This document shows, one piece after another, positions 35,858-43,339 of a DNA stretch of 45,506 nucleotides. Position 1 is the first letter of the stretch. Each line of letters opens with the position of its first letter. Source of the DNA: Sediminicola sp047612485 (GTDB lineage: Bacteria > Bacteroidota > Bacteroidia > Flavobacteriales > Flavobacteriaceae); assembly GCA_047612485.1 (NCBI GenBank), contig JBLGAT010000014.1, forward strand, positions 1 to 45,506, read 5' to 3'. The translations under genes and the position numbers were made by a program. Below the pieces are notes generated by a model. The model was not told the origin of the DNA. It was given only the letters and a program-made list of their open reading frames with translations, and ran no database searches.

Positions 35858-36472
35858 CTAGAACAAGCCGTTGATCTCTGCATCAATTTTGTTAAGCACC
35901 AATCCCAAATCCTCTGGGTTGTCCACAAAATTCAACTTATCAACATCAATGATCAAGAGGCCTCCCTTGTCATAGCCCTCTACCCAAGCCTCATAGCGTT
36001 CATTCAATCTACTGAGGTAATCTATGGAAATGGTGTTTTCATAATCCCTGCCGCGCTTGTGTATCTGGTTTACCAAATTAGGAATGGAGCTCCGTAAATA
36101 GATCATGAGGTCTGGTGGTTGCACCAAGCTTTCCATAAGATCAAATAGACTTGAATAATTTGTAAAATCACGATTGGTCATAAGACCCATGGCATGTAGG
36201 TTGGGTGCAAATATAAACGCATCCTCATAAATGGTCCTATCCTGAATAATACTCTTGCCACTTTCACGTATCTGCAAAATTTGTCTGAAACGGCTATTGA
36301 GGAAGTAAATCTGTAGGTTAAAGCTCCATCGTTCCATTTGATTGTAAAAATCGTCCAAATATGGATTGTCCACTACATCCTCAAAATGGGCCTCCCATTT
36401 GTAATGTTTGGCCAGTAATCTGGTCAGGGTAGTTTTTCCTGCTCCTATATTTCCAGCAACCGCTATATGCAT
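35858..36472 (-). CDS. deoxynucleoside kinase
   Basis: The enzyme phosphorylates deoxynucleosides in salvage. The 204-residue protein has the P-loop GNIGAGKT (7-14), the DR motif in IIQDRTIYEDAFIFA, LMIYLRSSIPNLVNQIHKRGRDYE (arginine-rich lid region), and YLSRLNERYEAW. It resembles bacterial deoxyadenosine/deoxyguanosine kinases, but substrate preference cannot be told. It is monocistronic, with its promoter region in the long spacer toward metK. It fits with the nucleoside transporter and thyA elsewhere in the window. Confidence 0.92.
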   Translation of the reverse strand: MHIAVAGNIGAGKTTLTRLLAKHYKWEAHFEDVVDNPYLDDFYNQMERWSFNLQIYFLNSRFRQILQIRESGKSIIQDRTIYEDAFIFAPNLHAMGLMTNRDFTNYSSLFDLMESLVQPPDLMIYLRSSIPNLVNQIHKRGRDYENTISIDYLSRLNERYEAWVEGYDKGGLLIIDVDKLNFVDNPEDLGLVLNKIDAEINGLF

Positions 36473-36838
36473 AGTCTTAATTGTTTGTGATTAGTGCTCA
36501 TTGTTACCTTTTTCCTCAAAAGGTAAGGGCCCCACAAGATACAAGATATCGTTATGAAGTGAAAGTCTTTAAGAGAATATACGATGAAAAAAATGGGAAT
36601 AATTCAAACCCTATTTTTTTATATAAGATCCAAAAAACCATAGCATAAAAAAGGGAGGATTAATATTTAATAAGCCAAGTTGAGACCAAGATAAGTACTT
36701 ATTCCATTTTCATAATAGGACTAAGGCGAAAATAAAATCGGGTTCCTTTAATAAATTAAAAAGTGTAAAATTTAATGGCTAATGCAAATTGAATATGATA
36801 TAAAATTTCCAGCCCAATGTAAATTGTTGTTAAAGATT
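36473..36838. other. AT-rich intergenic region without a gene
   Basis: This stretch separates the divergent deoxynucleoside kinase and metK genes. I see no convincing coding frame. It holds one perfect hairpin (36504-36526) near the kinase start, and the rest is AT-rich with no recognised RNA or repeat. Confidence 0.6.
36504..36526. repeat. 9-bp inverted repeat in the deoxynucleoside kinase leader
   Basis: TTACCTTTT (36504-36512) and AAAAGGTAA (36518-36526) are perfect inverted copies around a 5-base loop, 32 bases upstream of the kinase ATG. It could be an operator or a leader hairpin; no function is shown. Confidence 0.45.
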
Positions 36839-36868
36839 TTGCGGGCAATTTGAATTCTCCTACTTTTG
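36839..36868 (+). promoter_or_regulatory. metK: Bacteroidota-type promoter of metK
   Basis: TTG (36839-36841), a 19-base spacer and TACTTTTG (36861-36868) form a full match to the TTG / TAnnTTTG promoter. Transcription would start near 36874, just before the riboswitch candidate, which supports the mapping of both. Confidence 0.75.
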
Positions 36869-36881
36869 CCGGACAATTTAA

Positions 36882-36952
36882 GAGGAAGGATTTGACTGAT
36901 TGCAACCTCGAGGTCCGGAACTGTTCCGGATTCTTAAAAATGCTAAAGCAGT
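36882..36952 (+). ncRNA. candidate SAM-II riboswitch aptamer upstream of metK
   Basis: The segment fits the SAM-II (SAM-alpha) pseudoknot. P1 pairs GAGG (36882-36885) with CCTC (36906-36909). The first loop holds GATTTGACTGATTGCA. The 3' part TTAAAAATGCTAAAGCAGT pairs back: GCA (36902-36904) with TGC (36941-36943), and ACTG (36895-36898) with CAGT (36949-36952). That leaves ATT opposite TAAAG as the likely SAM pocket. A small hairpin, CCGGAA/TTCCGG (36915-36929), is inserted in the variable loop. Gene context (metK, the SAM synthetase) and promoter position agree. It was recognised by eye, not by a covariance model. Confidence 0.75.
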
Positions 36953-36955
36953 TCC

Positions 36956-36973
36956 TACTGAGGTTCTATCAGT
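36956..36973 (+). promoter_or_regulatory. candidate switching hairpin after the SAM-II aptamer
   Basis: ACTGA (36956-36960) can pair with TCAGT (36969-36973), just before the ATG of a short upstream ORF. ATCAGT (36968-36973) is also complementary to ACTGAT (36895-36900), which forms part of the SAM-II pseudoknot. The two pairings are mutually exclusive, as expected of an expression platform. This is inference from complementarity only. Confidence 0.4.
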
Positions 36974-37024
36974 ATGAAAACTTCTTTACAACATTACGTC
37001 AAATCGATACTCAATTTAAAATAA
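36974..37024 (+). CDS. 16-codon upstream ORF in the metK leader
   Basis: ATG at 36974 opens a 16-residue frame (MKTSLQHYVKSILNLK) that stops at 37022-37024, nine bases before the metK ATG and in the same frame. It starts directly after the candidate switching hairpin. It could be a leader ORF whose translation is coupled to metK, or chance. There is no similarity evidence. Confidence 0.35.
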   Translation: MKTSLQHYVKSILNLK

Positions 37025-37033
37025 TTGGAAGTT

Positions 37034-38290
37034 ATGGCGTATTTATTCACCTCGGAATCGGTAAGTGAGGGACACCCAGATAAAATAGCAGATCAAATAA
37101 GTGATGCGTTGTTGGACAATTTTTTGGCCTTCGACTCAGAAAGCTTGGTGGCTTGTGAGACTTTAGTGACCACAGGTCAAGTTATTCTGGCAGGGGAGGT
37201 CAAGAGCCATACCTATTTGGACGTACAGCAAATAGCGAGGGATGTCATCAATAAAATAGGATATACCAAAGGGGAGTACCAATTTAGTGGGGATTCCTGT
37301 GGGGTCATCTCATTGATCCATGAACAGTCTAAGGATATCAACCAAGGTGTGGACAGGGGTTCTAAAGAAGAACAGGGAGCAGGAGACCAAGGGATGATGT
37401 TTGGATATGCCACCAAAGAAACCGAAAACTATATGCCTTTGGCGCTGGATATTTCCCATAAAATACTCCAAGAACTGGCGGCGTTAAGAAGGGAAAATAA
37501 GGAAATCACCTATTTAAGACCTGATGCCAAGGCGCAAGTGACCATAGAATATTCCAATGAAAATGTGCCCCAGCGAATAGATACAATTGTTGTTTCTACC
37601 CAACACGATCAATTTGATAAGGTAGATGAGGTGATGTTGGAAAAAATCAAAAAGGATGTAAATGACATTCTTATTCCAAGGGTTAAGGCACAATTACATA
37701 AATCATTACAGGTATTGTTTGATGATAAAATCACCTACCATATCAATCCAACCGGAAAATTCGTTATTGGTGGCCCCCATGGAGATACCGGGCTAACAGG
37801 AAGGAAGATCATCGTGGATACCTATGGTGGAAAAGGTGCACATGGAGGTGGAGCCTTCAGTGGGAAGGATCCTAGTAAGGTAGATAGAAGTGCTGCCTAT
37901 GCGGCCCGACATGCGGCAAAGAATTTGGTAGCGGCAGGCGTGGCCGATGAAATGTTGGTACAGGTAAGTTATGCGATCGGGGTGGTTAAGCCAACATCTA
38001 TCTATGTAGATACCTATGGCACCTCTAAAGTGAATTTAAGTGATGGGGAAATAGCCAAGAAGGTAGCAGAATTATTCGATATGAGGCCTTTTGCCATCGA
38101 AGATCGCTTGAAACTGCGCAATCCCATATATTTGGAAACAGCGGCATATGGACACATGGGCAAAGAATCAAAAGTTGTAAAAAAGGTTTTTGAGTCTCCC
38201 TATAATGGACGGATCGAAAAGGAAGTGGAGTTGTTCACTTGGGAAAAATTGGATGCCGTAGACAAGGTGAAAGCTGCCTTCCAATTGTAA
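37034..38290 (+). CDS. metK: S-adenosylmethionine synthetase
   Basis: MetK makes SAM from methionine and ATP. The 418-residue protein has TSESVSEGHPDKIADQISDA (catalytic H14), EEQGAGDQGMMFGYA, FVIGGPHGDTGLTGRKIIVDTYGG, HGGGAFSGKDPSKVDRSAAYAAR, and the C-terminal RNPIYLETAAYGHMG. I chose the ATG at 37034 rather than the in-frame TTG at 37025, because family members start MAYLFTSES. The gene follows a candidate SAM-II riboswitch and an upstream ORF, so SAM feedback on its own synthetase is likely. Confidence 0.97.
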   Translation: MAYLFTSESVSEGHPDKIADQISDALLDNFLAFDSESLVACETLVTTGQVILAGEVKSHTYLDVQQIARDVINKIGYTKGEYQFSGDSCGVISLIHEQSKDINQGVDRGSKEEQGAGDQGMMFGYATKETENYMPLALDISHKILQELAALRRENKEITYLRPDAKAQVTIEYSNENVPQRIDTIVVSTQHDQFDKVDEVMLEKIKKDVNDILIPRVKAQLHKSLQVLFDDKITYHINPTGKFVIGGPHGDTGLTGRKIIVDTYGGKGAHGGGAFSGKDPSKVDRSAAYAARHAAKNLVAAGVADEMLVQVSYAIGVVKPTSIYVDTYGTSKVNLSDGEIAKKVAELFDMRPFAIEDRLKLRNPIYLETAAYGHMGKESKVVKKVFESPYNGRIEKEVELFTWEKLDAVDKVKAAFQL

Positions 38291-38329
38291 TTTTATTTAA
38301 AATAATAGGAAATTTAAATTTTCCGAACC

Positions 38330-38337
38330 TATATTTG
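38330..38337 (+). promoter_or_regulatory. -7 promoter element of the metY operon (TATATTTG)
   Basis: TATATTTG matches TAnnTTTG exactly and lies 31 bases before the SAM-I riboswitch. Transcription would begin near 38343. No clear -33 TTG is seen. Confidence 0.6.
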
Positions 38338-38367
38338 TAGACCTTAAGTTCAAACACGTATTGAATA

Positions 38368-38474
38368 GTTATCAAGAAAGGCGGAGGGAATAGACCCTAT
38401 GAAGCCTTAGCAACCCTTTGCTCCAAAAGCAATGAAGGTGCTAAATTCTGCTCAATTTATTTGGGACAGATAAC
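38368..38474 (+). ncRNA. SAM-I (S-box) riboswitch
   Basis: The conserved S-box elements appear in order: P1 closed by GTTATC (38368-38373) and GATAAC (38469-38474), then AAGGCGGAGGGA, GACCCTATGAAGCC, TTAGCAACC, a P3 hairpin from TTTGCTCC to AAAGCAA, then GAAGGTGCTAAATTCTG and the P4 arm ending GGGACAGATAAC. Nearly all invariant bases of the SAM pocket and kink-turn are present. It lies upstream of metY, a classical target. A terminator-like hairpin follows within 10 bases, which suggests transcription attenuation when SAM is high. Confidence 0.95.
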
Positions 38475-38482
38475 AAAAACAG

Positions 38483-38517
38483 GTTGCCCATGGCAACTGT
38501 CTTTTCTTTTTAACTTT
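38483..38517 (+). terminator. riboswitch-linked terminator before metY
   Basis: GTTGCC (38483-38488) pairs with GGCAAC (38492-38497) around a CAT loop, followed by a pyrimidine-rich, T-heavy tract. The 5' arm with its neighbour, GGTTGC (38482-38487), is also the exact complement of GCAACC (38410-38415) in the SAM-I core. That gives a plausible antiterminator when the aptamer is unfolded. Confidence 0.7.
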
Positions 38518-38601
38518 TTTGATTTTACCTATTCGCATTGTCCGCGGATAAGGGTTTGGCTTTTTTAATTTATCAATTTTAACAATTAAAAAACAAAAAT
38601 C

Positions 38602-39897
38602 ATGAGTGATCAAAAATTTTCAACAAACGCATTACATGCAGGCCACGACGTGGCTGCCAACGGAGGAACAAGAGCAGTACCTATTTATCAGAGTACGGCC
38701 TTTGTTTTTAAGGATTCGGACCATGCAGCCAATCTTTTTGCCCTGGCGGAGCCTGGGAACATTTACACCAGGATCAATAATCCCACCAACGATATTTTAG
38801 AGCAGCGATTGGCCGTTTTGGAAGGAGGAATAGCATCTGTGGTTACCGCGTCAGGTACAGCGGCCATTTCTACGACCTTATTGGTTTTATTAAAGGCAGG
38901 AGACCATATCGTGGCTTCCAATAGTTTATATGGGGGTACCTATAATTTACTGAACGTAACACTTCCAAGACTGGGGATCACTACCACTTTTGTAGACCCT
39001 TCTGATCCTACAAATTTTGGCAAGGCGGTTCAAGAGAATACCAGGGCCATTTTTGTAGAGTCCCTTGGGAATCCCAAATTGGATGTTTTGGACCTAGCTG
39101 CAATATCCAAGGAAGCCAAAGCAGCTAAAATTCCATTTATCGTGGATAATACGGTCGCTACACCTGCTTTGTTAAATCCAATAGCCCATGGCGCCAATAT
39201 CGTGATCCATTCCCTGACCAAGTTTATCAACGGCAATGGAACGGCACTTGGAGGGGCCATTATAGATGCAGGTACTTTTGATTGGAGCAATGGCAATTTC
39301 CCTGAATTTACAGAACCATCCGCAGGATATCATGGATTGGTATATCACGAAGCCTTGGGGCCAGCCGCCTTTATCGCAAAAGTGAGGATAGAGGGATTGC
39401 GGGATCATGGGGCCGCATTGAGTCCATTTAATGCTTTTCAAATTATACAAGGTCTGGAAACCCTGGAGATAAGAATTGCAAAACACAGTGAAAATGCACT
39501 GGCACTTGCCAAATGGTTGGAAAATCGGGATGAGGTTGTTTGGGTGAATTATCCTGGTCTGGAAAGTAGTAAGTACAACCAACTGGCCAAGAAATACCTG
39601 CCAAAAGGGCAAAGTAGTATTGTTACCTTTGGAGTAAAAGGAGGGTTTAAATCTGCCAAAAAAATTGCGGATGAAACCAAAATATTCTCCTTATTGGCCA
39701 ATATTGGCGATACAAAATCTTTGATCATCCATCCGGCCAGTACCACGCACCAGCAATTGGATGCTGCAGCCCAATTATCTACAGGGGTTACTAAAGATCT
39801 TATCCGATTATCGGTAGGGCTGGAAAATCTGGAGGATTTAAAGGCTGACTTGGAACATGCCTTTAAGACCATTGCACAGACAAATCCGGTGGCCTAG
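38602..39897 (+). CDS. metY: O-acetylhomoserine sulfhydrylase (aminocarboxypropyltransferase)
   Basis: MetY converts O-acetylhomoserine and sulfide to homocysteine. The 431-residue PLP protein has FSTNALHAGHD, PIYQSTAFVF, YTRINNPTNDILEQRLAVLEGG, TASGTAAI, FVESLGNPKLDVLD, VDNTVATPALLNPIAHGANIVIHSLTKFINGNG (PLP lysine K207), and IHPASTTHQQL. Length and the gapped middle region are typical of MetY rather than cystathionine gamma-synthase. It is the first gene after the SAM-I riboswitch, and the acetyltransferase fusion that supplies its substrate follows 53 bases on. Confidence 0.95.
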   Translation: MSDQKFSTNALHAGHDVAANGGTRAVPIYQSTAFVFKDSDHAANLFALAEPGNIYTRINNPTNDILEQRLAVLEGGIASVVTASGTAAISTTLLVLLKAGDHIVASNSLYGGTYNLLNVTLPRLGITTTFVDPSDPTNFGKAVQENTRAIFVESLGNPKLDVLDLAAISKEAKAAKIPFIVDNTVATPALLNPIAHGANIVIHSLTKFINGNGTALGGAIIDAGTFDWSNGNFPEFTEPSAGYHGLVYHEALGPAAFIAKVRIEGLRDHGAALSPFNAFQIIQGLETLEIRIAKHSENALALAKWLENRDEVVWVNYPGLESSKYNQLAKKYLPKGQSSIVTFGVKGGFKSAKKIADETKIFSLLANIGDTKSLIIHPASTTHQQLDAAAQLSTGVTKDLIRLSVGLENLEDLKADLEHAFKTIAQTNPVA

Positions 39898-39950
39898 TAC
39901 TCCATAAGAAACAAAATAAAAGTACCTGTCAATTTTAAGATGACCCATTT

Positions 39951-42900
39951 ATGTTACAGCATTTAAAGATTAAAAAGTATACCACCTACAGCGGGAGCTC
40001 TTTGGATATTTCCTTGTCCTATCAGCTATTTGGACCGGCATTGCATACTGCCCCGATAGTATTGGTGAACCATGCCCTTACAGGTAACTCGGACGTTGCC
40101 GGGGAACATGGATGGTGGTCAGCCCTAATTGGTGATGATAAGTGCATAGACACCAAAAAATACACTGTGCTCTGTTTTAATGTTCCGGGCAATGGGTATG
40201 ATGGTTTTGTCATTGAAAACTATAAGGATTTTGTGGCTAGGGATATTGCCAATATCTTTTTACAGGGCTTGGAATTGTTGGATATAAAAAGGATATATGC
40301 TTTGATCGGGGGGTCTTTAGGGGGAGGCATAGCTTGGGAAATGGCGGTATTGAAGCCTAATCTTACCGAACATTTAATACCGGTGGCGTCCGATTGGAAA
40401 TCAACCGACTGGTTAATTGCCAATTGTCAGATCCAGGAACAATTTTTGGTGAATTCCAAACAGCCCGTTAAGGATGCCCGTATGCACGCCATGCTGTGCT
40501 ACCGAACTCCGGAATCTTTTAAGGAGCGATTTAAAAGGAGTACCAATGAAGAATTAAAAGTATTTAATGTGGAGAGCTGGTTGCTGCACCATGGTAACAA
40601 GTTACAGGAGCGATTCCAATTATCGGCTTATAAGCTGGCCAACCAATTATTAAAGACCATTGATGTAACCAGGGATGGGGAGGACCGCTTTATGAAATTG
40701 CAAAAGAGCGATACCAATATTCATATCATAGGGGTAGATTCCGATCTGTTCTTTACCGCTAAGGAAAATAAGGAGACCTTTAAACAATGGGCCCAGGCCA
40801 ATAGTAAGGTTACCTATGGCGAAATCCATTCTCTACATGGGCATGATGCTTTTTTGATCGAATTTGATCAGGTCCAGGAATTGCTGAAAGGCATTTTTGA
40901 CCAAAATGGGGATAGCAAGAGGATAAAAGTGCTGAAATTCGGAGGAAAATCTTTAGCCAATGGGGAAGGAATAGATAGGGTTTTGGATATCATCACATCC
41001 AAAGTGAAGGATGGAGAAAAAATAACAGTGGTATTATCTGCTCGGGACAAGGCAACGGACCAACTGGAGGCTATTTTGGAAAAGGCTGCCAATGGAAAGA
41101 ATTACACCATGGATTTTGAAGCTTTTGAGAAATATCAAAGACACACCTATAAAAATGTAGATCTGTCCAAGGAATTTTCGGAATTGGTGAAATTGTTTGA
41201 AGGGGTATCCCTGTTAGGGGACTACAGTTCCAAAATCAAAGACCAGGTGTTATCGTACGGAGAACTTATTTCCGCCAAACTACTGACAAAGTTATTGATA
41301 GGGAGAGGTATAAAGGCGAAATTGTTGGATTCCAGAAACTTGATAAAGACCGACGCCACCTTTGGTGATGCCCAGGTTTTGGATGGCCTGTCAAGGGATA
41401 ATGTGGTCTACGAATTTGGCAAATTGGATACCGATTGTGTTCCTGTCATCGCAGGTTTTATTGCCTCCAATACCGATAATGCCACTACTACGCTAGGGAG
41501 AAATGGCAGTAATTATTCCGCTTCTTTATTGGCGAATTACTTAAATGCCGAAGAGCTGCAGAGCTATTCCCACGTGGATGGCATCTTTACGGCTAATCCG
41601 GATTTGGTGCCGGATGCCAAAATTATTTCTGAGCTTTCCTATGGGGAGGCCAATGAGCTGGCGAATTTTGGGACTACGATATTACATGCCAAAACCATTA
41701 TTCCCCTTATCGAGAAAAATATCCCATTACGAATATTAAACACCTTTAATAACGACAGCAAGGGGACCCTCATAAGCGCTAAAACAGATGTTGAAGGCAT
41801 CAAATCACTTTCTGTCTTTGAGCATATGTCCCTTATTAATTTGGAGGGCCGTGGCCTTTTGGGAAAAGCGGGTGTGGATGCCAGAATTTTTCGAGCTTTG
41901 GGTGATAATAAAATTAGTGTTAGCATCATTTCACAAGGTTCTTCTGAAAGGGGCATAGGATTGGTTGTGGCCTCAGATAAGGCGGTATTGGCCAAGTTGG
42001 CTCTGGAAAAAGAATTTGAGCACGATTTCCATTCCCAAGATATCAGTATGATCACCGTGGTGGAAGACGTTTCCATTATATCCATTGTAGGAGAGGACTT
42101 GAGTACTTTTCACAAGCCTTATAATGCGCTGATAAAAAACCAGATAGTGCCTTTGCTGTTCAATAATACGGTATCTGGGAAGAACGTGAGTTTGGTCCTT
42201 AAAAAGACAGATCTGCACAAGGCCCTTAATGTGATGCACGGTCAGATTTTCGGAATCAGCAAGAAGGTGAACATAGCCGTTTTTGGGCATGGCAATGTTG
42301 GGGGCACGCTCATCGATCAAATATTGAAATCTTCAAAGAAGATCGAAAAAAGAAATGGGATTCACCTCAATGTCTTTGCAGTGGCCAATTCCAAAAGAGT
42401 GCTTTTTAATCCTAAGGGTGTCTCAAAGAATTGGAAGACGGATATAGTTTCCAAAGGCTTGAAATACCAACTTGAAGATGTTTTTGATTTTGCCAGAAAC
42501 CACCATTTGGAAAACCTAATAGCTGTTGATAATACAGCCAATCAGGATTTTGTGGCCCATTATTTTGAATTTGTAGAAAACGGATTCGATCTGGTCTCCT
42601 CAAATAAGATTGCTAATACGCTGGGATATGATTTTTATCAATTGTTAAGGGAAGAACTGGATAAGCATCAAAAGCAATACCTCTATGAGACCAATGTGGG
42701 GGCAGGGTTGCCTTTGATAGATACCATAAAATTATTGCATATGTCCGGGGAGAATATCACCAGGATAAAAGGAGTGTTCTCCGGTTCCTTGAGTTATATT
42801 TTTAATACTTTTTCTGAGGTGGATGCCCCTTTTTCCAGTATCTTAAAGGAAGCAATGGACAAAGGCTTCACCGAGCCAGACGCGAGGGAAGACCTTTCTG

Positions 42901-43337
42901 GAAATGACGTGGGTAGAAAATTACTTATTCTGGCTAGGGAGCTTGATCTAAGCAATGAGTTTTCGGATATTGAAATCCAAAATCTGATTCCAAATAAATT
43001 AAGAGAGGGATCGGTCTCTGAATTTTTACAGGATTTGGAGGTGTTGGATGAAAAATTTAAAAAAATCAAAAAGCAACAAAAGCCAAACCATGTGTTGCGG
43101 TATGTGGGAGATCTTTCCGGGGACTTGCAAAAAGAAAAAGGCGTCTTAGAAGTGAAATTGGTTTCTGTACCCAAAGAAAGTGCCCTAGGGCAGGTAACCG
43201 GATCTGATTCCATTATAGAAATTTATACCGAATCCTATGGTGAAAAACCGTTGGTCATTCAAGGAGCTGGAGCAGGTGCCGCGGTAACAGCAAGAGGGGT
43301 GTTTGGTGATATATTACGAATTACAGAGAAAAGTTGA
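39951..43337 (+). CDS. trifunctional fusion: homoserine O-acetyltransferase-like, aspartokinase, homoserine dehydrogenase
   Basis: The 1128-residue protein joins three enzymes. Residues 1-~318 are a MetX-like alpha/beta hydrolase: VNHALTGN near 39-46, nucleophile S122 in IGGSLGGG, D265 in VDSDLFF, and H298 in LHGHDAFL. Residues ~323-765 are aspartokinase: VLKFGGKSLANGEG, where GKS replaces the usual GTS, then TTLGRNGSNYSASLL and ACT-type regulatory repeats. Residues ~770-1128 are homoserine dehydrogenase: NAD-binding FGHGNVGG, SSNKIANT, ETNVGAGLP, IKGVFSGSLSYIFNTF, and DARED near the catalytic site. It could turn aspartate into O-acetylhomoserine with only aspartate-semialdehyde dehydrogenase added. 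The MetX part is slightly short and could use another acyl-CoA. The third operon gene starts two bases after the stop. Confidence 0.93.
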   Translation: MLQHLKIKKYTTYSGSSLDISLSYQLFGPALHTAPIVLVNHALTGNSDVAGEHGWWSALIGDDKCIDTKKYTVLCFNVPGNGYDGFVIENYKDFVARDIANIFLQGLELLDIKRIYALIGGSLGGGIAWEMAVLKPNLTEHLIPVASDWKSTDWLIANCQIQEQFLVNSKQPVKDARMHAMLCYRTPESFKERFKRSTNEELKVFNVESWLLHHGNKLQERFQLSAYKLANQLLKTIDVTRDGEDRFMKLQKSDTNIHIIGVDSDLFFTAKENKETFKQWAQANSKVTYGEIHSLHGHDAFLIEFDQVQELLKGIFDQNGDSKRIKVLKFGGKSLANGEGIDRVLDIITSKVKDGEKITVVLSARDKATDQLEAILEKAANGKNYTMDFEAFEKYQRHTYKNVDLSKEFSELVKLFEGVSLLGDYSSKIKDQVLSYGELISAKLLTKLLIGRGIKAKLLDSRNLIKTDATFGDAQVLDGLSRDNVVYEFGKLDTDCVPVIAGFIASNTDNATTTLGRNGSNYSASLLANYLNAEELQSYSHVDGIFTANPDLVPDAKIISELSYGEANELANFGTTILHAKTIIPLIEKNIPLRILNTFNNDSKGTLISAKTDVEGIKSLSVFEHMSLINLEGRGLLGKAGVDARIFRALGDNKISVSIISQGSSERGIGLVVASDKAVLAKLALEKEFEHDFHSQDISMITVVEDVSIISIVGEDLSTFHKPYNALIKNQIVPLLFNNTVSGKNVSLVLKKTDLHKALNVMHGQIFGISKKVNIAVFGHGNVGGTLIDQILKSSKKIEKRNGIHLNVFAVANSKRVLFNPKGVSKNWKTDIVSKGLKYQLEDVFDFARNHHLENLIAVDNTANQDFVAHYFEFVENGFDLVSSNKIANTLGYDFYQLLREELDKHQKQYLYETNVGAGLPLIDTIKLLHMSGENITRIKGVFSGSLSYIFNTFSEVDAPFSSILKEAMDKGFTEPDAREDLSGNDVGRKLLILARELDLSNEFSDIEIQNLIPNKLREGSVSEFLQDLEVLDEKFKKIKKQQKPNHVLRYVGDLSGDLQKEKGVLEVKLVSVPKESALGQVTGSDSIIEIYTESYGEKPLVIQGAGAGAAVTARGVFGDILRITEKS

Positions 43338-43339
43338 TT

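Noticed and set aside
36850..37068. 72-codon frame across the metK leader
   Set aside because: It begins upstream of the likely transcription start (near 36874), runs through the SAM-II candidate and overlaps metK in another frame. It is a chance frame over structured RNA.
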